64,000 nt of DNA, from positions 1-64,000 of the forward strand of contig CANGBC010000011.1 of NCBI GenBank assembly GCA_947452005.1, written 5' to 3'. Below the pieces are notes generated by a model. That model did not search any database and had not been told where the DNA came from. It saw nothing but the letters and a program-made list of their open reading frames with translations. Below, one piece after another: positions 44,598-54,358 of this stretch (positions within the stretch are counted from its first letter, which is position 1; each line of letters starts with the position of its first letter). The stretch is from Beijerinckiaceae bacterium (GTDB lineage: Bacteria > Pseudomonadota > Alphaproteobacteria > Rhizobiales > Beijerinckiaceae). The position numbers were made by a program, and so were the translations under genes.

Positions 44598-45613
44598 AGA
44601 AGCTTTTGTCTCTTGCGGCCCTGCTGGCACTGGTTGCCACATCAGCGCACGCACAAACACCAGATGAGTTTTACAAGAACAGAAAAATGACGCTTGTCAC
44701 CTCTGCATCAGTGGGTGGCGGCTATGATCAATATGCGCGCTTGCTGTCGCGCCACATGCCCAAATATTTGCCCGGCAGCCCGACGATGATCGTGCAGAAC
44801 ATGCCGGGTGCCGAAGGCATCAAGGCGGCCAATTATCTGTATGCTGTCGCACCGCGTGACGGATCAGTGGTGGGTGGCCTGCAACGCAATACGGGTCTGG
44901 TGAAATTCTACCTGCCAGAAAGCACCACGGCTCAATTTGATCCACGCAAATTCATCTGGCTGGGCTCAACGCAGCAGGAAATTGGCTTTTTCTTGATGCG
45001 CACAGCGACCGGCGTTTCAGGCCTTGAGGGTTTGAAGACGAAGGAAACGACCGCCTCTTCAACATCCCGCAATTCACCCAGCTCCATCTATCCGCGCCTG
45101 CTCAATGCGCTCTATGGCACCAAGATCCGCGTGATCGAAGGCTATGATGGCTCGCAGACCTCGCTCTTGGCGATTGAACGCGCCGAAGTGGATGGCCATG
45201 TGTCTGGTGGCACGTCTGCGAATTTCCGCGCGCGTTATCGTCCGTGGGAAAAAGCCGGCCAGGTGGCGATCATCATGCAGCTCGGCATGGAACGCGACAA
45301 AGAATATCCCAATGTGCCGACCGCACTTGAACTCGCCCCCAATGAAGATGCACGGGCGATTTTTGAAATCGCCTTTGTTGAGCAAGTGATGGGACGCCCC
45401 TTCGTTCTGCCCCCAGATGTGCCGAAAGATCGCGTCACTGTTTTGCGCGCCGCTTTCGACAAAACGATGCTCGACAAAGATTTTCTGGAAGAAGCCGCCA
45501 AACAGGGGGCTGAAGTGGACCCTGTGAGCGGCGCGCGCATCAATGAATTGCTGGACAAAGTCTATGCGGCTCCGCCCGCCTTGGCCCAGCGTGTCCGCGA
45601 CCTCGTGCAATAG
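44594..45613 (+). CDS. TctC/Bug-type periplasmic solute-binding protein (3 of 7)
   Basis: 339 residues, signal LLSLAALLALVATSAHAQ, then DEFYKNRKMTLVTSASVGGG, ARLLSRHMPKYLPGSP and APRDGSVVGG. Translation is coupled to the CoA-transferase (overlap) and the thiolase-like gene begins 8 bases after its stop. The context implies that its ligand is converted to a CoA thioester. Confidence 0.9.
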   Translation: MKKLLSLAALLALVATSAHAQTPDEFYKNRKMTLVTSASVGGGYDQYARLLSRHMPKYLPGSPTMIVQNMPGAEGIKAANYLYAVAPRDGSVVGGLQRNTGLVKFYLPESTTAQFDPRKFIWLGSTQQEIGFFLMRTATGVSGLEGLKTKETTASSTSRNSPSSIYPRLLNALYGTKIRVIEGYDGSQTSLLAIERAEVDGHVSGGTSANFRARYRPWEKAGQVAIIMQLGMERDKEYPNVPTALELAPNEDARAIFEIAFVEQVMGRPFVLPPDVPKDRVTVLRAAFDKTMLDKDFLEEAAKQGAEVDPVSGARINELLDKVYAAPPALAQRVRDLVQ

Positions 45614-45620
45614 GCTCATC

Positions 45621-46811
45621 ATGATCCCTGACATCACCCCCGCCCGCGAATTGCGCGACACTTGCGCCATTGTGGGCACTGCCACCAGCCGCTTGGGCAA
45701 AGTGCCCGGCGTCTCCAGTCTCGATCTTCTGGTCGAGGCCATCCGCAATGCGCTCGATGATGCGGGCCTTCAGGCCAGCGATGTCGATGGCGTGCTCTGC
45801 CGCGGGCCTGATGAATCCTATTCGCATCATCAGCTGCTCGCCGAGCGCCTTGGCATCAATGCGCGCTTCTCGACCACGCTGACCAATGGCGGCGCGAGCC
45901 AGATCATGTCAGTTGCCCTCGCCGTCATGGCCATTCGCTTTGGGCTGGCGAAAACCATCGTCTGCGGCTTTGGCCGCGATACATGGTCACGCACACACTC
46001 CAGCGAAGAAGCGCGCGTGCGCAATGAGACGCGTCCTGAATCCATGCTGGCGCGCGAGTTTGGCCCCGAATATGGCTATTTCGGCGCAACTGCGGCCCAT
46101 GCCTTTGGTGCCACGCGCCATATGCATCTCTACGGCACCACGCGCGATCATTTTGGTGAGATTGCCGTCGCGTTTCGCGAACATGCTCTGCGCAATCCCG
46201 ACGCCTCGATGAAAAAGCCGCTGTCGATCAGCGATTACCATGCGGGTCGTCTGATTGTCGCACCCTTTGGCATGTATGATTGCAGCCTACGCTCGGATGC
46301 AGCAGGTGCGGTGATTGTCACCAGCGCAGATCGCGCCAAGGATATGAAACAGCCGCCCGTGCTCATCAAAGGCTTTGGCTTTCACAACAACACGCGTGGC
46401 TGGTTTGCTGATGACAATATGGTCGTCACTGCCGCCAAACAGGCAGGTGAAGCCGCTTACGCCATGGCCGGCCTTGGGCCGAGAGATGTCGACACCGCGC
46501 AGATCTATGATTGCTTCACCTATATGGTGCTGACGCAGTTGGAGGATTATGGCTTCTGCAAAAAAGGCGAGGGTGGCGACTTTGTTGCCTCCGGCGCATT
46601 GCGTCTGGGCGGCGCCCTGCCATGCAACACATCGGGCGGACAATTGTCGGAAGCCCATTGCGAGGGCATGTTGCAAATCGTTGAGGGCGTGCGCCAGATG
46701 CGCCACACCTATCCCGAGCACCGACAAGTCAAAGATGCCGAGATTGCATTGATCTCCGGCCATGGCGGCAATCAGGTCTGCCATTCCACTCTTATTCTGG
46801 GGCGCGCATGA
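45621..46811 (+). CDS. Thiolase-fold protein, SCP-x/Ltp-like
   Basis: 396 residues. Thiolase-superfamily fold (AIVGTATSRLGKVPG, LTNGGASQIMSVALAVMAIR, YDCFTYMVLTQLEDYGF, ISGHGGNQVCHS). The nucleophilic Cys in canonical thiolases is not at the expected NGGAS position. This resembles the lipid-transfer-protein/steroid side-chain aldolase branch (Ltp1/Ltp2), which works with a DUF35 partner; such a gene overlaps its 3' end. ATG 45621 is preferred over an upstream frame that overlaps the TctC gene. Confidence 0.85.
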   Translation: MIPDITPARELRDTCAIVGTATSRLGKVPGVSSLDLLVEAIRNALDDAGLQASDVDGVLCRGPDESYSHHQLLAERLGINARFSTTLTNGGASQIMSVALAVMAIRFGLAKTIVCGFGRDTWSRTHSSEEARVRNETRPESMLAREFGPEYGYFGATAAHAFGATRHMHLYGTTRDHFGEIAVAFREHALRNPDASMKKPLSISDYHAGRLIVAPFGMYDCSLRSDAAGAVIVTSADRAKDMKQPPVLIKGFGFHNNTRGWFADDNMVVTAAKQAGEAAYAMAGLGPRDVDTAQIYDCFTYMVLTQLEDYGFCKKGEGGDFVASGALRLGGALPCNTSGGQLSEAHCEGMLQIVEGVRQMRHTYPEHRQVKDAEIALISGHGGNQVCHSTLILGRA

Positions 46812-47227
46812 TGAGCGAGACAATCCGCAAACCCAAACCCCGTCCGGCTCCTGAATCCCTGCCCTATTGGCAGGCCGCGCGCGACCATCGCCTGGCTCTG
46901 CCCAAATGCGAGTCTTGCGAAAAATTCTGGTTCCCGCCGACACGTTCCTGCCCGCATTGCCTGTCGATGAATTTCTCGTTCGAGAATGTTTCAGGCAAAG
47001 GCAAGATTTTCAGCTTCGTCACCTATCACCGCGTCTATCGACCGGCCTTTGAAGCTGACGTGCCCTATGTGGTCGCGCTGGTGGAGCTTGATGAAGGCCC
47101 GCGCTTGCTCACCAACATTCTGGGTATCCCGCATGATCAGGTGACCTGCGAAATGCGCGTCGAAGTGACCTTCGATGATTACGACGAGGATATTTCGATC
47201 CCGAAGTTCAAGCCCGCGCAAAGCTGA
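46808..47227 (+). CDS. DUF35 OB-fold, zinc-ribbon partner protein
   Basis: 139 residues. Rubredoxin-like zinc ribbon CESCEKFWFPPTRSCPHC, then an OB-fold (GKIFSFVTYHRVYRPAF, GPRLLTNILG). DUF35 proteins assemble with thiolase-fold proteins and bind acyl-CoA. It overlaps the thiolase gene by 4 bases (ATGA). Its stop codon abuts that of the convergent GT39 gene. Confidence 0.92.
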   Translation: MMSETIRKPKPRPAPESLPYWQAARDHRLALPKCESCEKFWFPPTRSCPHCLSMNFSFENVSGKGKIFSFVTYHRVYRPAFEADVPYVVALVELDEGPRLLTNILGIPHDQVTCEMRVEVTFDDYDEDISIPKFKPAQS

Positions 47228-48718
47228 TCAGCGCACGACGGGCTCAACAACACCATAAGCAAGAGCTCTGCGCGGACGCCCGCGCAGAGTGGGCGTCGGA
47301 TAGGACATCCGGCGCACAACCGGCAAACCGAGCACGGTGAACTCATCCGGGATGTCGGGTGAGCCAATGACGAGCGCACCGTGCCGCTTCAGATCATCAG
47401 GATCGATCCAAGGTGACAGCGCCAGATTGGCGTTATCAAACACATGGACACGGTGGGGCAGATCAAAGGCGATGGATCCGGCTGCATGCAGAGGTCTTTG
47501 CATCCCGGCCGGCACGATATAGGCAAGTTGACCCTGACCATTGGCCGCCCAATAGTCGCGCGCATCGCGCGCGATTTTGCGGTGATCCAAGGTTGAATAT
47601 TGCGGCCGCTCATTCTGGATGGGCACGAGAATGGCGCTCATATAGCCAGCCGCCAAAAGAAACGCGAAAGTGCTCGCCAGCCAAAAACCGCGATGCAGTT
47701 TTGGACTTTCAACACGGCTCACCACCTGCGCCAGCCAAGCAATGACAGGAACAATCATCGGCGTGATCCACAAAGGACGCGGACGAATGCCAAGCGCCGG
47801 CGACATGGCCACCAGCACAATCGGGCCAAAAGCAGCTACCGTCAGAAACAAATCTTTGGGCGTTGCGCGATCTGGATGAAGCGTGTCCGCGACCGCTTTG
47901 AAGAACGGGCGAACCCCCGCGCTGACGATGAACAGCAAGCTGGCAAAGACCACGAGCAAGAGGCCGTTCACTGTCATGTTGAAGGCAAAGCCTGCCACTT
48001 CACGCGGCGACATATGCGTCGGGCGCATCGCATGCTGAACCGTCTGGCTGCCTTTCAGCACGACATCCATCGCATGCGGCGCAATCAGGACCATCGCAAT
48101 CAAGGCAGCAATCCAAGGCCCAGGCCCCGCAATGCGCTTGCGCCATTCGGGAACGAGCAGGCAGAGCAAGCCAAGCGGCCCAACCAGGTGAAGGACGGAA
48201 TATTTCGTCCACAGGCCAAGGCCAACAGCAAAGCCAAAGGCCACCCAGACACGAATGCGATCTGAATTAAACGCAGCCCAAGCCGTGATAAGCACCAGGG
48301 CCCAGAATGGCATGACCCCGATATTATGGTTGAGCTGAACGGGAATATAGGTCGTGAAGGGCGAGGCGAGGCCCGCCAGCAAAGCAATGAAGGCAGGGCC
48401 GACACCCACTTCTTTCATCAACCAGCGCGCCATCAAGACCACGGAGCCCACCGCCAAACATTGCGAGAGCGTGTAGAGTGCAACGTAACGCGCAGGACCG
48501 GCATACCAGGCAATCGCCGTCAGCCATTCTGAAAAAGGCGGATGCTTTGGATAGGAGAGCTGCCACTCAGGCCCGCCGGTCATACCCTCAGCAGCATCCA
48601 GACGCAGAGAGCCTTCCAACAAAGAAGGCAGCATGATCCAAAGCACAAGATGGACGGCCGGAATGATGACAAACACCTTCCTCAGCCATTCTTCTGATCT
48701 GAGTGCTGCCTTGACCAA
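47228..48718 (-). CDS. Glycosyltransferase family 39-like (ArnT/PMT) membrane protein
   Basis: 496 residues, about 10-12 membrane helices. The N-terminal part with DAAEGMTGGPEWQLSYPKHP looks like the catalytic periplasmic loop of PMT/ArnT enzymes, where an acidic residue near the start (D41-type) acts on a polyprenyl-phosphate sugar. Later WTKYSVLHLVGPLGL is typical. It probably glycosylates an envelope glycan or lipid. Start at a TTG (48718) is unsure, as no good ribosome site is seen. Confidence 0.83.
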   Translation of the reverse strand: MVKAALRSEEWLRKVFVIIPAVHLVLWIMLPSLLEGSLRLDAAEGMTGGPEWQLSYPKHPPFSEWLTAIAWYAGPARYVALYTLSQCLAVGSVVLMARWLMKEVGVGPAFIALLAGLASPFTTYIPVQLNHNIGVMPFWALVLITAWAAFNSDRIRVWVAFGFAVGLGLWTKYSVLHLVGPLGLLCLLVPEWRKRIAGPGPWIAALIAMVLIAPHAMDVVLKGSQTVQHAMRPTHMSPREVAGFAFNMTVNGLLLVVFASLLFIVSAGVRPFFKAVADTLHPDRATPKDLFLTVAAFGPIVLVAMSPALGIRPRPLWITPMIVPVIAWLAQVVSRVESPKLHRGFWLASTFAFLLAAGYMSAILVPIQNERPQYSTLDHRKIARDARDYWAANGQGQLAYIVPAGMQRPLHAAGSIAFDLPHRVHVFDNANLALSPWIDPDDLKRHGALVIGSPDIPDEFTVLGLPVVRRMSYPTPTLRGRPRRALAYGVVEPVVR

Positions 48719-48833
48719 AACCGCCCCGCCCGCTCACTGCCACGCTGACGCTTGATATGCGTCACCTGTGGAGAATGGCAAGGCGTGCCGGCACTCATTC
48801 CAGCAGAAAACGAAGGTTTGCCCCTATCAGGCC

Positions 48834-49862
48834 CTATTTCACCGCTGTCAGCTCCAGCGCGCGTTCGATCACCGGGCGGTCAAAACCTGAAATGCGATTG
48901 ACCAGCTCGGCCATTTGTTCACCCGGCACCGGATCGACGTCAATATTCAGGCGATGGGCTTCCGCCAGAAAGGCGCGGTCTTGCATGGTTTTCATAAAAG
49001 CCGCCCGCAAGATTTTGATGCGATCGGCTGGCACATTGGGTGGTGCCACCAAAGGCCAGGCTGTCACTTGTGGCGTGAATAGAAACTCCAGCGCTTTGCG
49101 GTCGGTCTCGTTCTTGGCGAAATCCATGATCAGCGGGACGTCGGGCAGATCGACCGCCTTGTCGAGACCCATCTGCACGATGATGTCGACCTTCTTCTCG
49201 TCGAGCCATGGGCGCGAGCGGCTCTTCAGCGAGCCCCATGACCAGCCAAAGCGAGCATCCACCTCACCCTTTTCCATGGCCATGGTGACATCATTGCCGC
49301 CGGGATAGCCCGTGATCACCTTGATCTTGGCGCCCGTCAGATTGGCAAACAATGTCGGGAAACGGCCAGTGTCATCGGTTGCACCTGTTGCACCGGTGGT
49401 GATCTCGCGCATGTAGAGATCATTCACCGATTTGATCTTCTTCGTGTGCCAGACGACGCCGACCGACACTTCTTTCGATGTGCTACCAATCGGAATGAAC
49501 AGACGCGGATCATAGCGCGCCGATTGCGGATTGAACGCGGGCTCTAACGGATAGCTGCGCGAGAGCATGCCAAGCGTGGTGCCATCGCGCGGCGCAACCG
49601 AATAGAGATTGAGGATCGTTTTGATCCCACCCGAGCCCGGCAGATTCTGCGGCAAGAAGATCGGGCTGCCAGGAATCTGATGGCCCATATGGCGCGCGAG
49701 CAAACGCGCGGTTGCGTCATATGTGCCGCCCGCCGCATAGCCGATCAGCACGGTGATCGACTTGCCAGCGAAAAAATCACCCTCCCCATTCTGCGCTTGC
49801 GCAGATGAGACGGTGGCGAGACATCCAAAAAGACAAACGAGAGAAGCTTTAAGCCTTTGCAT
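48834..49862 (-). CDS. TctC/Bug-type periplasmic solute-binding protein (4 of 7)
   Basis: 342 residues. Signal VCLFGCLATVSSAQAQ, then GDFFAGKSITVLIGYAAGGT, ARLLARHMGHQIPGSP, APRDGTTLGM. ATG 49862 with aagggg upstream. It is the last of three minus-strand genes (cupin, amidohydrolase, this), so its ligand may be processed by the amidohydrolase. Confidence 0.9.
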   Translation of the reverse strand: MQRLKASLVCLFGCLATVSSAQAQNGEGDFFAGKSITVLIGYAAGGTYDATARLLARHMGHQIPGSPIFLPQNLPGSGGIKTILNLYSVAPRDGTTLGMLSRSYPLEPAFNPQSARYDPRLFIPIGSTSKEVSVGVVWHTKKIKSVNDLYMREITTGATGATDDTGRFPTLFANLTGAKIKVITGYPGGNDVTMAMEKGEVDARFGWSWGSLKSRSRPWLDEKKVDIIVQMGLDKAVDLPDVPLIMDFAKNETDRKALEFLFTPQVTAWPLVAPPNVPADRIKILRAAFMKTMQDRAFLAEAHRLNIDVDPVPGEQMAELVNRISGFDRPVIERALELTAVK

Positions 49863-49922
49863 GAGCGTTTCCCCTTATCGCTCAACAATGGGCACAGGGT
49901 GAAAAACGGTCGCTCTCGCTCC

Positions 49923-51026
49923 CTACAGATCGAGATTGAAAAGTTTCACGGCATTATCGCGGGTCAAGCGCTTGCGCTTTTCATCTGACAGACCCTTCAG
50001 ATGATATTCAACGACCTGCCGCGAATGCGGGAAGGTCATGTTGAAATGCGGATAGTCATTTGACCACATGCAATTCTTCTCACCCCACCAGGGGAAGAAA
50101 CGCGTGCCGACATAATCTTCCAAAAACGTGCCATAGACATGTTCTTCGAAAATTTCAGACGGCTTGCGCTTGATCGGCATCGGGCGATCCTTGCGGAAAC
50201 GCTCGAAATAATAATCCCATTGCTGCAGCATGAAAGGCAGCCAGCCAATCTCGCTTTCAGCCATCAACAGACGCAGATCTGGATAGCGATCGAAGGCACC
50301 TGAGAAAATAAAATCGAACAGCGTATTGGCGGAATCATTGGTCTTCACATTGGTGGCGTCTTTCAGCCCCAACACGCCGCCTTTTTGACCGCCCTTGATA
50401 TAGGAATGGCCAGTGAGAATGTGGCAGACAATCGGCGCCTTGGCTTCATTGGCTGCCGCCCACAGCGGCTCGTAATGATCAGAGGTAAATGGCAGACGCG
50501 GATCGGGCACTTGCCAGACCATGCAGCCTTTAAGCCCCATATCGAGGCCGCGATGCAATTCCTTCACCGCGCCGTCAATGTCGTAGACTGAGATCAGCGG
50601 CGAGCCGTAAAGGCGCTTGGGATCGGCCTGACAGAAGTCATGCATCCAGTCATTGTAGAGCTTGAAAGATTGCTCTTGGGTGGGAATGTCATCCATCCCA
50701 AACAGCGCCATGCCGTAATTGGGAAAGAGAATTTCAGCGGCCACACCATCGGTGTTCTGATCCTGCAATCGCAGATGCGGATCGGTGGCACCGGGCGGCG
50801 AATTGCGGAACGGGACTTTGGGAAGTTTGTCCTGCATCTCCTTGGGCAATTCGCGCCAAAGCTCTTCAGGTTCCATGACGTGAGAATCGGTGGAGATCAT
50901 CTCCGGCATGGCGGCAATCTGATCTTGTGTCAGATTCTCGCCAATGACGGTTCGTCGCGGAAAGGTCTTTTGCTGCTCTTCGGACATGCCAGCAAATTTG
51001 GAAGCTTCGACGGGCAATTCAGGCAT
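49923..51026 (-). CDS. Amidohydrolase-2 family protein
   Basis: 367 residues. Amidohydrolase-2 barrel: MISTDSHVMEPEELW instead of the usual HxH (only the D-S-H form is present), CHILTGHSY, then LLMAESEIGWLPFMLQQWDY and the terminal MWSNDYPHFN-type acidic motif. Members include decarboxylases of aromatic acids. ATG 51026 has gggagg upstream; ATG 51041 is possible. Mid-gene of the cupin-amidohydrolase-TctC run. Confidence 0.88.
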   Translation of the reverse strand: MPELPVEASKFAGMSEEQQKTFPRRTVIGENLTQDQIAAMPEMISTDSHVMEPEELWRELPKEMQDKLPKVPFRNSPPGATDPHLRLQDQNTDGVAAEILFPNYGMALFGMDDIPTQEQSFKLYNDWMHDFCQADPKRLYGSPLISVYDIDGAVKELHRGLDMGLKGCMVWQVPDPRLPFTSDHYEPLWAAANEAKAPIVCHILTGHSYIKGGQKGGVLGLKDATNVKTNDSANTLFDFIFSGAFDRYPDLRLLMAESEIGWLPFMLQQWDYYFERFRKDRPMPIKRKPSEIFEEHVYGTFLEDYVGTRFFPWWGEKNCMWSNDYPHFNMTFPHSRQVVEYHLKGLSDEKRKRLTRDNAVKLFNLDL

Positions 51027-51068
51027 GAATTCCTCCCCCAATTTTCTTCTTGTTCCGCCACCCTTGGA

Positions 51069-51599
51069 TCAGGGATGAGGCGCAAAAACCTTTCCTTGCG
51101 CATAGATGCGCGTCTTCGATGTCTCGCCATTGCGCGGAGAATCGCCGATCTTCTCAGACCCATCGCTAAAGACTGTCTGGCGCGCGATTTCCTTGGGCGT
51201 GCCATAGGGGTTGAGTTCGCCAATCCCCTCAATCGAACGCTGGGCGCCGCCCATCCGCAGCAAGACGAGATTTTCTTTCGCATCGGCTTCGAATTTATAG
51301 GCCACATCCCGCGGCAGCATGACACCTTCATGTTGACCCACGACACGCTGCGAGCCATCGCCAAAGGTGAAGGTGGCTTTGCCCTGCAAGACAACAAAAG
51401 CATGATCTTCAGCGCGATGCGCATGCAGCGCATTCTCGCCACCGCTCGCATAGACCTTGATGCTCAGCCAGAGATTGGGCGCGGTCGCCAGTGAATCATA
51501 GGTCGTGCCCTGCTCCAGCAAAGGCAGATTGCGCATGGAAAAAATATAGGCTTCCCCGAGGACGCTCACCGCTTGAGCGGTTTTCTTGGCGTCGTCCAT
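51069..51599 (-). CDS. Cupin-domain protein
   Basis: 176 residues. Cupin pattern seen as YASGGENALHAHRAEDHAFV and GDGSQRVVGQHEGVMLPRDV, with His-His-Glu type metal ligands (HAHRAED). No signal. It could be a dioxygenase or an isomerase; not specific enough to name. ATG 51599 with agggga upstream. First gene of the three-gene unit; divergent from the hydrolase at 51787. Confidence 0.85.
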   Translation of the reverse strand: MDDAKKTAQAVSVLGEAYIFSMRNLPLLEQGTTYDSLATAPNLWLSIKVYASGGENALHAHRAEDHAFVVLQGKATFTFGDGSQRVVGQHEGVMLPRDVAYKFEADAKENLVLLRMGGAQRSIEGIGELNPYGTPKEIARQTVFSDGSEKIGDSPRNGETSKTRIYAQGKVFAPHP

Positions 51600-51786
51600 G
51601 TCTCTCTCCCCTTATGTCTTTTTTGCAATGCTGATCCAGAAATGAGGCGCTGTCAAAGCATCGCCTTTTGAAGGCGTTTTGCTGCACTGCACGATAAACT
51701 TGGACCGGCTTGATCGATGGCGTCGAAAAAACCATGATGCTGACAGCCAATCAAGAGACGACACAAAATTTGGGGGAGTTGGCGCT

Positions 51787-53013
51787 ATGAAAAACATCGC
51801 ATCACACATGCTGGCGCGCACTTGCGCAACCTTGGGACTCATTATCAGCCTGTCAGCTCCAGCTTTTGCCATTGATCAGGTGACGACGCGCACGCTGGAC
51901 GAGCTGAAGCAGGAAATCATTGATCGGGCCGGACGCACGCCCCAGCGCAGCCCTGCTGTCAAAGTCGACGTCACAGACATTCGCGAGGCCACAGCCGCCA
52001 TCAATACGATGGATCGCGATGATTGGGCACGCGGTTTCATGATTCCCGCCGAGCGTCATTTTGAAGCCGGGCGGAAAGCTGAAAGCGAAGGCAAGATTGA
52101 AGCAGCGCGGGAATCTTATCTCGCCGCCTATCGCTTGTTCAAGATTGCGCATTATCCCACCAATAATTCGGCACAAAAACAGAAAGCCTATGAGCGCGGG
52201 CTCGATGCCTTTCTGGCTTACGGCAAATTCCTGACGCCCAAACTCGAAGTTGTGCGCATTCCCTTTGAAGGCAAGGAAATCGTCGGCTATCTGCGCCTGC
52301 CAAAAACTGATGGCAAGAAAGCACCTCTGGTCTATTTCGCGACTGCTCTGGATTCGCGCAAGGAAGAATGGGCCGAGCGCAACGAGGATTTGCTGGATGA
52401 AGGGGTCGGCATTTTCGTCACCGACATGCCAGGCACCGGCCAGGCGCCCATCAAGGTTGATGTTGATTCCGAGCGCATGTTTTCAGCAGCCCTCGATTAT
52501 CTGATCAAGCGCCCGGAAATCGACGCCCAACGTCTGGCCTTTTATGGCGGCAGCTGGAGCGGCTATTGGGCGGTAAAAATGTCGGTGGTTGAGCGCGCGC
52601 GCCTGCGCGCCGTGGTCGCACAGGGCCTGCCCGCGCATTTTTACTTCCAGCCAGAATGGCAGACGACCGCGCTCAAGACACCTGAATATCTGATGGATCT
52701 TCTGCCTGCGCGCTCGATGATCTATGGCGTCGAAGGTCTGGACGCCTTTCTGGCCTATGGCCCGAAACTGTCGCTGAAGACGCTGGGCATTCTCGACAAG
52801 CCCTCGACCCAGCTCCTGCTCGTCAATGGCACCAAGGATACACAGGTACCCATTGCCGACCTGCATCTGGTCGCACAAGTGCTACCCGGCGCGCCGAAGG
52901 AAGCCTGGATCAATCCTGATGGCCGCCATATGGGCGCTGACAACAAGATCGGCTCGGAAGAGATCAAGGCGAAAATTGTCACGCCTTGGCTCATCAAAAA
53001 ACTCAAGGAATAG
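51787..53013 (+). CDS. Exported alpha/beta hydrolase, FrsA/DHPON-hydrolase-like
   Basis: 408 residues. Signal peptide ATLGLIISLSAPAFAID, then a helical cap-like N-terminal part and an alpha/beta hydrolase: IPFEGKEIVGYLRLPKT, VTDMPGTGQAPI, nucleophile elbow YGGSWSGYWA, acid in NGTKDTQVP and His in DGRHMGADN. This resembles FrsA and C-C bond hydrolases of the dihydroxypseudooxynicotine type. ATG 51787 with gggggag upstream. A FAD monooxygenase follows 76 bases later in the same direction. Confidence 0.85.
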   Translation: MKNIASHMLARTCATLGLIISLSAPAFAIDQVTTRTLDELKQEIIDRAGRTPQRSPAVKVDVTDIREATAAINTMDRDDWARGFMIPAERHFEAGRKAESEGKIEAARESYLAAYRLFKIAHYPTNNSAQKQKAYERGLDAFLAYGKFLTPKLEVVRIPFEGKEIVGYLRLPKTDGKKAPLVYFATALDSRKEEWAERNEDLLDEGVGIFVTDMPGTGQAPIKVDVDSERMFSAALDYLIKRPEIDAQRLAFYGGSWSGYWAVKMSVVERARLRAVVAQGLPAHFYFQPEWQTTALKTPEYLMDLLPARSMIYGVEGLDAFLAYGPKLSLKTLGILDKPSTQLLLVNGTKDTQVPIADLHLVAQVLPGAPKEAWINPDGRHMGADNKIGSEEIKAKIVTPWLIKKLKE

Positions 53014-53089
53014 TACTGCCCCATCCTGCTCTTCCAAGCCTTCATGAAGCGCGCTAAACAGGCGCAACGATCAGCAGGGCTGGAAGAGC

Positions 53090-54274
53090 ATGAAAAAGCG
53101 CAAAATCCTCATCAATGGCGCAGGCCTTGGCGGCCTCGCCGCCGCCTGCTGCCTGATCAAGGCCGGACATGATGTCGAGGTCTATGAACAGGCAGCCCAA
53201 ATGGGCGAAGTGGGGGCTGGCATCCAGATCAGCGCCAATGCACAGCATGTGCTGCGTGACCTCGGCCTTGGGCCAGACATTGACCGGATCGGCGTGCGCC
53301 CGGGCGCCTATGTGTTTCGCTTGCACGACAGCGGCGAAGAGATCCAGCGCTTTCCGCTGGCGGAAGAACATGAGCGCATCAATGGCGCGCCCTATACGCA
53401 ATTGCACCGCGCTGATTTCCACGAAGTGCTCGCCCGCAAGGCGCATGAAATGCGCGCGGGCATTGTGCGCCTCAACAAACGCGCCACGAGCTATGTTGAA
53501 AATACCGATGGCGTGGTTCTGCATTTCGCCGATGGCACGTCAGCCAGCGGCGACATTCTGATTGGTGCCGATGGCATTCGCTCGGTGGTGCGTGCGCAAA
53601 TGTCGGGCGCGTCCAACCCGGTCTATACGGGCGATGCCGCATGGCGCTTGGTGATCCCGACCGACAAATTGCCGCCCAATCTGCTTGAGCATGTCATGTC
53701 GGTCTTTATGGGACCGGGCGGCCATGTGGTTTGCTATTATCTGCGCGCGGGCAAATTGCTCAATTTCGTGGGCCTCGTCGAGACGGATGATGTGGCCGAA
53801 GAATCCTGGACGCTGAAGCGCCCGTGGGAGCAGCTCAAGGCCAATTATGCCGGTTGGCATCCGATCATCCAGACGATCATCGACACGGCTGACAAAGACC
53901 AATGCTTTCGCTGGTCTTTGTTCAACCGGGATCCTTTGATGAATTGGAGCACCAAGCGCGTGACGCTTCTGGGCGATTCCTGCCACGCCACTTTGCCTTA
54001 TCTGGCGCAAGGTGCGGTGATGGCGATTGAAGACGGCGCCATTCTCGCGCGCGCACTCGACATGAGTGATGATGAGGCAGAGGCGCTTGATATTTACCAG
54101 CGCAACCGCATCGAGCGCACGGCGCGCATCGTGCGCCAGTCCACCGCCAATCGCACTTTGTTCCATCTGCACAGCGAAGCCGAAATCCGCGCCGCCTTCG
54201 CCAAGCGCGATGAAGGGGCGGAGCGCAACAAGTGGCTGTATTCTTATAATCCGCTGACTGTGCCGCTGGTGTAA
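53090..54274 (+). CDS. FAD-dependent aromatic-ring monooxygenase (salicylate/6-hydroxynicotinate hydroxylase-like)
   Basis: 394 residues, group A flavoprotein monooxygenase. FAD motif GAGLGGLAAACCLIKAGHDV at the N terminus, DG motif ILIGADGIRSVVR, and GDSCHATLPYLAQGAVMAIE. It hydroxylates an aromatic acid using NAD(P)H and O2. Placed downstream of an exported hydrolase that might release its substrate. ATG preceded by gaagagc. No ring-cleavage dioxygenase is seen nearby. Confidence 0.9.
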   Translation: MKKRKILINGAGLGGLAAACCLIKAGHDVEVYEQAAQMGEVGAGIQISANAQHVLRDLGLGPDIDRIGVRPGAYVFRLHDSGEEIQRFPLAEEHERINGAPYTQLHRADFHEVLARKAHEMRAGIVRLNKRATSYVENTDGVVLHFADGTSASGDILIGADGIRSVVRAQMSGASNPVYTGDAAWRLVIPTDKLPPNLLEHVMSVFMGPGGHVVCYYLRAGKLLNFVGLVETDDVAEESWTLKRPWEQLKANYAGWHPIIQTIIDTADKDQCFRWSLFNRDPLMNWSTKRVTLLGDSCHATLPYLAQGAVMAIEDGAILARALDMSDDEAEALDIYQRNRIERTARIVRQSTANRTLFHLHSEAEIRAAFAKRDEGAERNKWLYSYNPLTVPLV

Positions 54275-54293
54275 CAAACGCGGCGCACTGTCA

Positions 54294-54317
54294 TCCCCCT
54301 CCCCTCAAGGGGGAGGG
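54294..54317. repeat. Fragment of repeat family B-like sequence
   Basis: ccccctcccctcaagggggaggg-type hairpin, related to the ends of repeat B but not a full element, between the monooxygenase and TctC genes. Confidence 0.5.
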
Positions 54318-54334
54318 AGTTTTGGCAGCGCCGC

Positions 54335-54346
54335 CTCGCAATGACG
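54335..54346. repeat. Fragment of repeat family A (right end)
   Basis: Terminal ctcgcaatgacg only, next to the repeat B-like fragment; the same pairing of an A end with B occurs at 15.6 kb. Confidence 0.5.
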
Positions 54347-54358
54347 ATGCGATGACCT

